Below, piece by piece: positions 59,644 to 64,000 of a stretch of DNA of 64,000 bases; positions within the stretch are counted from its first letter, which is position 1; every line of letters begins with the position of its first letter. Source of the stretch: Collybiopsis luxurians FD-317 M1 (lineage: Eukaryota > Basidiomycota > Agaricomycetes > Agaricales > Omphalotaceae); NCBI GenBank assembly GCA_000827265.1, contig KN834824.1, positions 93,841 through 157,840 of the forward strand. Direction: 5' to 3'. The notes under the pieces are model-generated. The model searched no databases and was not told the origin of the DNA. It saw only the letters and a program-made list of their open reading frames with translations. A program made the translations under genes and the position numbers.

Positions 59644-60106
59644 ATGCAATTCAAAGTCGTTTTCTTAGTTGTTTCTCTTGCTACTTTTGTGGCCGCGTCC
59701 CCAGCTTCTCCTTTCACCTGTTCCACTGGCCCCGTTCAGTGCTGCGATACACTCACGACGGCCTCTGACCTGGCTGCGGCCAGTGCCCTTGGCCTAGTCG
59801 GCGTCGTCCTTCAAGACTTGAATGTCGGTATTGGTCTCACTTGCAGCCCCATCACTGGTATTGGTGCTAGTCTCACCAGCTGGTAAGTTTTTTGATCTAA
59901 TTTCAATGTTCATCGCAATTCTCATCCGTCTTTCCAGTAACGCCCAGGCTGTCTGCTGCAAAGACAACAGCCACGGTAAGCTAAACCCAAGGCTGCTCTC
60001 AAGCTTGCTTCGCCTCTCTTTTCGATTATCTTTGGATACTGATATTTTTCTTTCTCATTGTACAGGAAGTCTTGTCTCCATCGGCTGCGTCCCCGTTGCC
60101 CTCTAA
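59644..60106 (+). CDS. Hyd-12: class I hydrophobin, the only one on plus
   Basis: Exons 59644-59882, 59938-59975 and 60066-60106 give 105 residues, the shortest of the set. The frame extends back to 59569, but MQFKVVFLVVSLATFVAASP at 59644 fits the family, and TATAAA at 59563-59568 is about 80 bp upstream of it, leaving no room for the earlier ATG. The propeptide-like PRGEP stretch is reduced to PASPFTC. It has CSTGPVQCCDTLTTASDLAA and LGLVGVVLQDLNVGIGLTC, then CNAQAVCCKDNSHGSLVSIG and CVPVAL. The Lys after CC is unique in the array. Confidence 0.96.
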
Positions 60107-60109
60107 TTG

Positions 60110-60804
60110 TCTCACGACGCTCGTAAATACATATATTATACCAATTTGATTCGTAGAATCGACACGTAGACTACACGTATCTTCCATAGTATTCGTTTGT
60201 ACAACCGCTGTTGAGCGACTTCTCAAAAAGACTTTTTTTGCTAGCGAGCAGACCCCCACGGGCCACAAATTGCACCACAACGGCTCCGGCTATATTTGAG
60301 GCTGAGAGGGGCGGAGAGAGTTATGGTTTCCATTAGATCGCTCCAATTCTCAAAACTTACTGAAAGTTATGCTACCAGGTGTACTCAGTACCTTCACCAA
60401 TGAGCTTCATTGCGGCGAGCTGCACCAGCGGTTCAACCCTCTTGAGTTTTTTACAAAACAAAGCCCTTCGGCGACTATGGCATGTTGTGAAAACGAATCG
60501 TTCTGTATATCGAAGATTGTCCTTTCAAATCTTGCGTTATACTTTCTGAAGCAAACTGCTAAACATCATCCTTTTTACAGCGTTCCTCGCCGCCATAAGT
60601 ATGCTGCCTTCCCATTGATGCCATGTATTGAAATGGTCGGACAAGATACGGTAGCCTAAGCGTCATTCTTTCACGGTATATAGTTTCAATAGTTGGCTGA
60701 TAGCGTCGTACTTGAAACTGGCAAGTTTGGCTGTTAACATACATTTTGAACCCGCCCTATCTGCTATGGAGTAGAGGGTTTTGCGAAATAGTGACGAGGG
60801 TGGT
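60110..60804. other. Intergenic, no gene recognised
   Basis: The plus-strand frame 60369-60659 has no supporting features. Confidence 0.4.
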
Positions 60805-61745
60805 GGGGCCTAGACTAGCAGTCGATGCCAGGGTCAGGAACCATTGCCCCAAAACGTGACTTCGTAAACCTTGCTTTGACCTTACTCCCTCCTTCGCCTC
60901 AATGATTTTAGCTCGAGATCTGTGATTGATTTGCTCTCCAGTAAGCCAATCGTTTGTTTAGCCCACTTACTCGGTTGCGTTTAAGTTTGATTATAGACAA
61001 CCACGTAAGCATGGAGAGTATTTGGGTTGGTCTCGAATAAGGCATCATTACCCGAAGAATTTTCACTTTCGGTTCTAATTATGCATCATTGGCGATGTGT
61101 CCGGTCAGCACTCGCTCAATTAATCCCCGAAGCTTGCCGTGGTAAGTGAAGCGAATAAATACTTAGATTGGCTTATCATTGGCTCAAAGGCCCGCCACAC
61201 TTTGTCCAGGCCAGGCCAGCGGGGATTCACTGCCTTACCTGGCTTAACCTTCTGATCCTCTAGCCTGCCAGCTGTACGCCAACTATATATTCAGCAGACG
61301 ACAACGATCATTGTGATTTAATTCCAAGCGCGCTGAGACTGCACCTCCGAGATGCCGGTGCCAAAAAACCAAAAAACCCCAGTGACGGCAGAGGAAAATG
61401 GGGGACCGGCCACCATTTCGTGGCTTGCTGGTTGCCACGCCAGCTTCCAGGGTCAGGTAAGCAATTCAGTGAGCCCAGATAAAAGACTCGCCCTCTCTTC
61501 CTCCGAAATTCGTTTCCTATCCTTTACCACAACGACTACAATCTCTACTGCAATCGTGACAATACATATAGAAGGTAAATATTCCTCGACATTGAATTTA
61601 GAAACAACAGCTCATACCTCTTACTCGAAGGTCAAGTCTCGGTCCAGGCTTGAGCACAAGCTTTGTCGAAGTCATCCTCGGTTCAATACTCTACAGTACC
61701 TGTCATTGAGCATTCCAGTGATCCTCCCAATTGGTCAGTAAGTTA
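60805..61745 (+). promoter_or_regulatory. Promoter-like module, copy 3 of 3
   Basis: Begins with CCTAGACTAGCAGTCGATGC, then CGTGACTTCGTAAACCTTGC (60854), the 18-mer TCAGGTAAGCAATTCAGT at 61453-61470, an AGATAAAAG box and CT-rich DNA, then a GTAAGT-like donor near 61739. A 129-codon frame (61352-61741) overlaps it but is not conserved in the other two copies. Confidence 0.55.
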
Positions 61746-61819
61746 TGCTTCATGCGATACGCACTAAGCTTATGCTTTTACTCATCTTAGTGTTCGTGAC
61801 TTCGAGCGGGGAATTGGGC

Positions 61820-61955
61820 ATTGTTCACGGCAAAAAGAGCGAGTGAGGTCTGTAGTCGGGGGTGATAACAGCAAGTTTGAACTGCATGCTTATTAGACCT
61901 AGTACTTGAACGACGACTGTTGGCTGTTCGAATCAAATCCTTTTATAAAAACCCT
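61820..61955 (-). pseudogene. Hydrophobin start-only relic 2
   Basis: The ATG at 61885-61887 reads MQFKLAVITPDYRPHSLFLP and then stops; only the first six or so codons belong to the hydrophobin. The leader (CAACAGTCGTCGTTCAAGTA) and a TATA box (TTTTATAAAA, 61941-61950) are preserved at normal spacing, so the promoter may still fire. No cysteines, no exons 2-3. Confidence 0.78.
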
Positions 61956-61959
61956 AAAT

Positions 61960-63540
61960 TCCTGGTGCAAATTCTTCATGCAAAAACTTTGTTTCTTGCC
62001 AAAATTGACTTTTGAGAAGTCAGTGAAGCGTATGAGCCAGCGTCCTGTCTGCCGACTTCGTTACCTGCTTACAGTGCTCGCGCTCAGGCAGTGTGTACCA
62101 GATTATCGGATAGACGGGCAGGAAAATCTTTCAAACACTAATGCGTCTTACGCAATATAAATTATGCCGATCTCGAGGCGGATATCGTGTAAAGTATGCC
62201 GAGTTAATGAAGAGGACATTTATGTGATCTTCTTCGATTATATAAAAGAAGCTAGCGAACTTCCGGCATTCGAAGCTTGAATAAATTAAAATTGATTAAT
62301 CGAGGTCGAGAGCTATGGCCTCAAGCTAGCTCCAGCTAGCTGCTCGTTCGACAACGATCTAACAGTATGCTACGAAGTAAAATCATGCCTCGGTGACAAT
62401 CTTCTGCTCTACGTACTAACGGGTTCACAGACGAGCGGAAATACAGCCAGAGATTACGGAGCCAGTAATCATTACGACGCTGTTTCAGCGAATGGCTCCG
62501 GATCTCAGGCCAAGTTGCGGGAACCCTCAGAGCCAGCCATATTTTTTTTTTACAGCAGACGACGGGGAAAAAATGTCTCGCAGAACTGTTTCATGGTCCG
62601 TTCTCATACACTTGTACCATCTAGCTCCTGGCAGAAGAGAGTAACTGATATGATATCGATGTTCACGCCTTGGCGAGCGATACTGAGGGTCGAGAGGCGG
62701 AGACATCTGAAGGACCAGAGGTCTTGCTCGACGTGTTGCAACATTGAAATGCTATCGGTGATATAGGTGTCGCCATAACCGCCGACCGGGACTAGAGGGA
62801 GGGCGGGGAGCACAAAACTACTGAGAGCGGAAGCGAAAGGGGAATGTCTGAGTATACGAGGAGTTAAATAACGCTGGGTCGCGGGTAGGTAGAAAGGAGG
62901 ACGAAGAAGTGATCCATCTCCTGGGCAAAAAATCTCAAATTTAGACATGACTCCCAAATGGAAGGTAACGGCCTGAGGTTGGCGTCGGCGAAGCTTTCTG
63001 AATTTGCTGTCAACTTCGATATCAAATTTTTTAAGGAATAACTAAATGCGAGAAACAGCAACGTGAAATTAAGACCCGCCGAGCCTAGAGGTAATTGACG
63101 TGTTCTAGAATACATGGAAAACTTACAAGCATAGTATACATAATACTAGCTCTCTTCGCCAGACCCGGTCACGCCTGTCATCCGTGCTGAGAGGCCTGGT
63201 TTGCGCTCACAGCTATTGGAAATGGTCAGTCCTTGAAGGAATTAAGCCGACAAGCTACATAGAAGTAGATGAACCAGCAGGGAGTCGCGCTAGCGGTGAA
63301 CTGATCATTACAGTTGGTGAATAGTCTTACGCGATCACGCGCAGAGACCTTCCGCAATTTATCCCACGCCAATGCCACGCGTACGTGCTCACATACAATT
63401 ACTTTGAGGAAATAGTGATTATTAGAACGTGCATTACACATTGCTTAAAGCTATCACCGAACTAATTACGTGTAGTCCTTTGATTGTCCAATAAACGATC
63501 GACCAGCAGTGGGATATCGCCCGCTGGATGAGGCCAAAAG
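61960..63540. other. Intergenic, no gene supported
   Basis: Two neighbouring minus-strand frames (62604-62957 and 62864-63115) have moderately protein-like composition, but no family, signal or convincing splice sites. AGCTAGCT-rich palindromic words occur near 62320-62345. Confidence 0.35.
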
Positions 63541-63544
63541 GCAT

Positions 63545-63994
63545 TTAGAGCTGGACAGGGACACAGCCAATGGAGATGAGGCCACCTATTCGAGCAATTT
63601 ATCAAAATAAAGACGGAAAGATCTCAAGAAGCATAAACATACCGTGGCTATTGTCTTCGCAGCAGACGGCTTGAGCAGAGCTGGTGGGGAGCATACGATC
63701 AACTTCTATTCGAACATAAAAGGATAACTAGTCAGCTTACCAGCCGTTGCTACCCACACCAATTACAGTGATGGGAGAGCAAGTGAGACCGACGGCGACG
63801 GTCAAGTCCTGGAGGACGATGCCGAGAAGGCTAAGGACACCAGCCGCAGCGGAGTCGGAGGCGGGTACGACGCTGTTGCAGCACTGGACAGGACCAGTGG
63901 AGCAGCTGCTAGCGGGCTCACCGCCGCGAGGAGCTGGGGTGGCGGCCGCAAGGGAAGCAAGGGCGGCGGTGACAAAAGCAAGTTTGAATTGCAT
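63545..63994 (-). CDS. Hyd-13: class I hydrophobin (PRGGEP subgroup)
   Basis: Exons 63741-63994, 63643-63680 and 63545-63585 give 110 residues. Complete coding sequence; the start codon is 6 bp from the window end, so the promoter lies outside. It has [57 protein letters not shown] (mixing the VVPA of the ARNEP subgroup with PRGGEP), LQDLTVAVGLTC, then [20 protein letters not shown] and CVPVQL. The intron 2 donor is GTATGT. The array probably continues to the right. Confidence 0.95.
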
Positions 63995-64000
63995 AGTGTG

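Noticed and set aside
61352..61741. 129-codon plus-strand frame in promoter-like module 3
   Set aside because: Not conserved in the other two modules and it spans the 18-mer, the TATA-like box and the CT-rich tract.

Overview
This window reads as nuclear DNA of a mushroom-forming basidiomycete (Agaricomycetes). The genes have many short GT-AG introns (plus GC-AG introns). It carries class I hydrophobins and a TATA plus CT-rich promoter style. There are recognisable Exo70, Atg18 and DHA1-type MFS orthologues, and remnants of hAT-like and Helitron elements. The species cannot be named from sequence alone.

The dominant content is a hydrophobin gene array: 13 complete three-exon class I hydrophobin genes (called Hyd-1 to Hyd-13 here, window labels only) and two start-codon-only relics. 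Twelve of the 13 lie on the minus strand; Hyd-12 alone is on plus. Every gene has exon 2 of exactly 38 nt and exon 3 of exactly 41 nt, with the fifth cysteine codon split by intron 1. A TATA box lies 71-85 bp upstream of the ATG in all 12 genes whose promoter is inside the window. The proteins are about 105-112 residues, secreted, with eight cysteines spaced C-x6-CC-x32-C-x13-C-x5-CC-x12-C.

Layout: 0-2.2 kb, a foldback element with 291-bp arms and a 51-bp minisatellite; 3 kb, Hyd-1 (divergent); 5.1-8.6 kb, two tandem paralogues of a single-pass membrane protein family; 8.3-12.2 kb and 14.6-20.4 kb, two copies of a segmental duplication that have decayed reciprocally (copy 1 keeps the membrane protein gene, a 3' scrap of an MFS transporter and Hyd-2; copy 2 keeps a scrap of the membrane protein gene, the intact MFS transporter and Hyd-3); 20.8-23.1 kb, EXO70; 23.3-27.9 kb and 32.5-37.0 kb, a second segmental duplication, each copy with two hydrophobins (Hyd-4/5 and Hyd-6/7), separated by a 4.6-kb transposon-rich island (hAT-like element with 8-bp target duplication, Helitron helicase relic, degenerate repeats); 37-49 kb, Hyd-8, repeated promoter-like modules, tandem repeats and a membrane protein gene; 49.4-51.1 kb, ATG18; 50.6-56.8 kb, a tandem duplication of the ATG18 3' end plus a hydrophobin (Hyd-9, ATG18 pseudogene, Hyd-10); 57.6-60.1 kb, a head-to-head pair Hyd-11/Hyd-12; 60.8-61.9 kb, a further promoter-like module and relic; 63.5-64 kb, Hyd-13.

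The picture is a hydrophobin cluster that grew by repeated segmental duplication around housekeeping genes, with transposon debris at the joints. Hydrophobins self-assemble at air-water interfaces and coat aerial hyphae and fruiting bodies. EXO70 and ATG18 are single-copy cell-biology genes that look like passengers in the locus.
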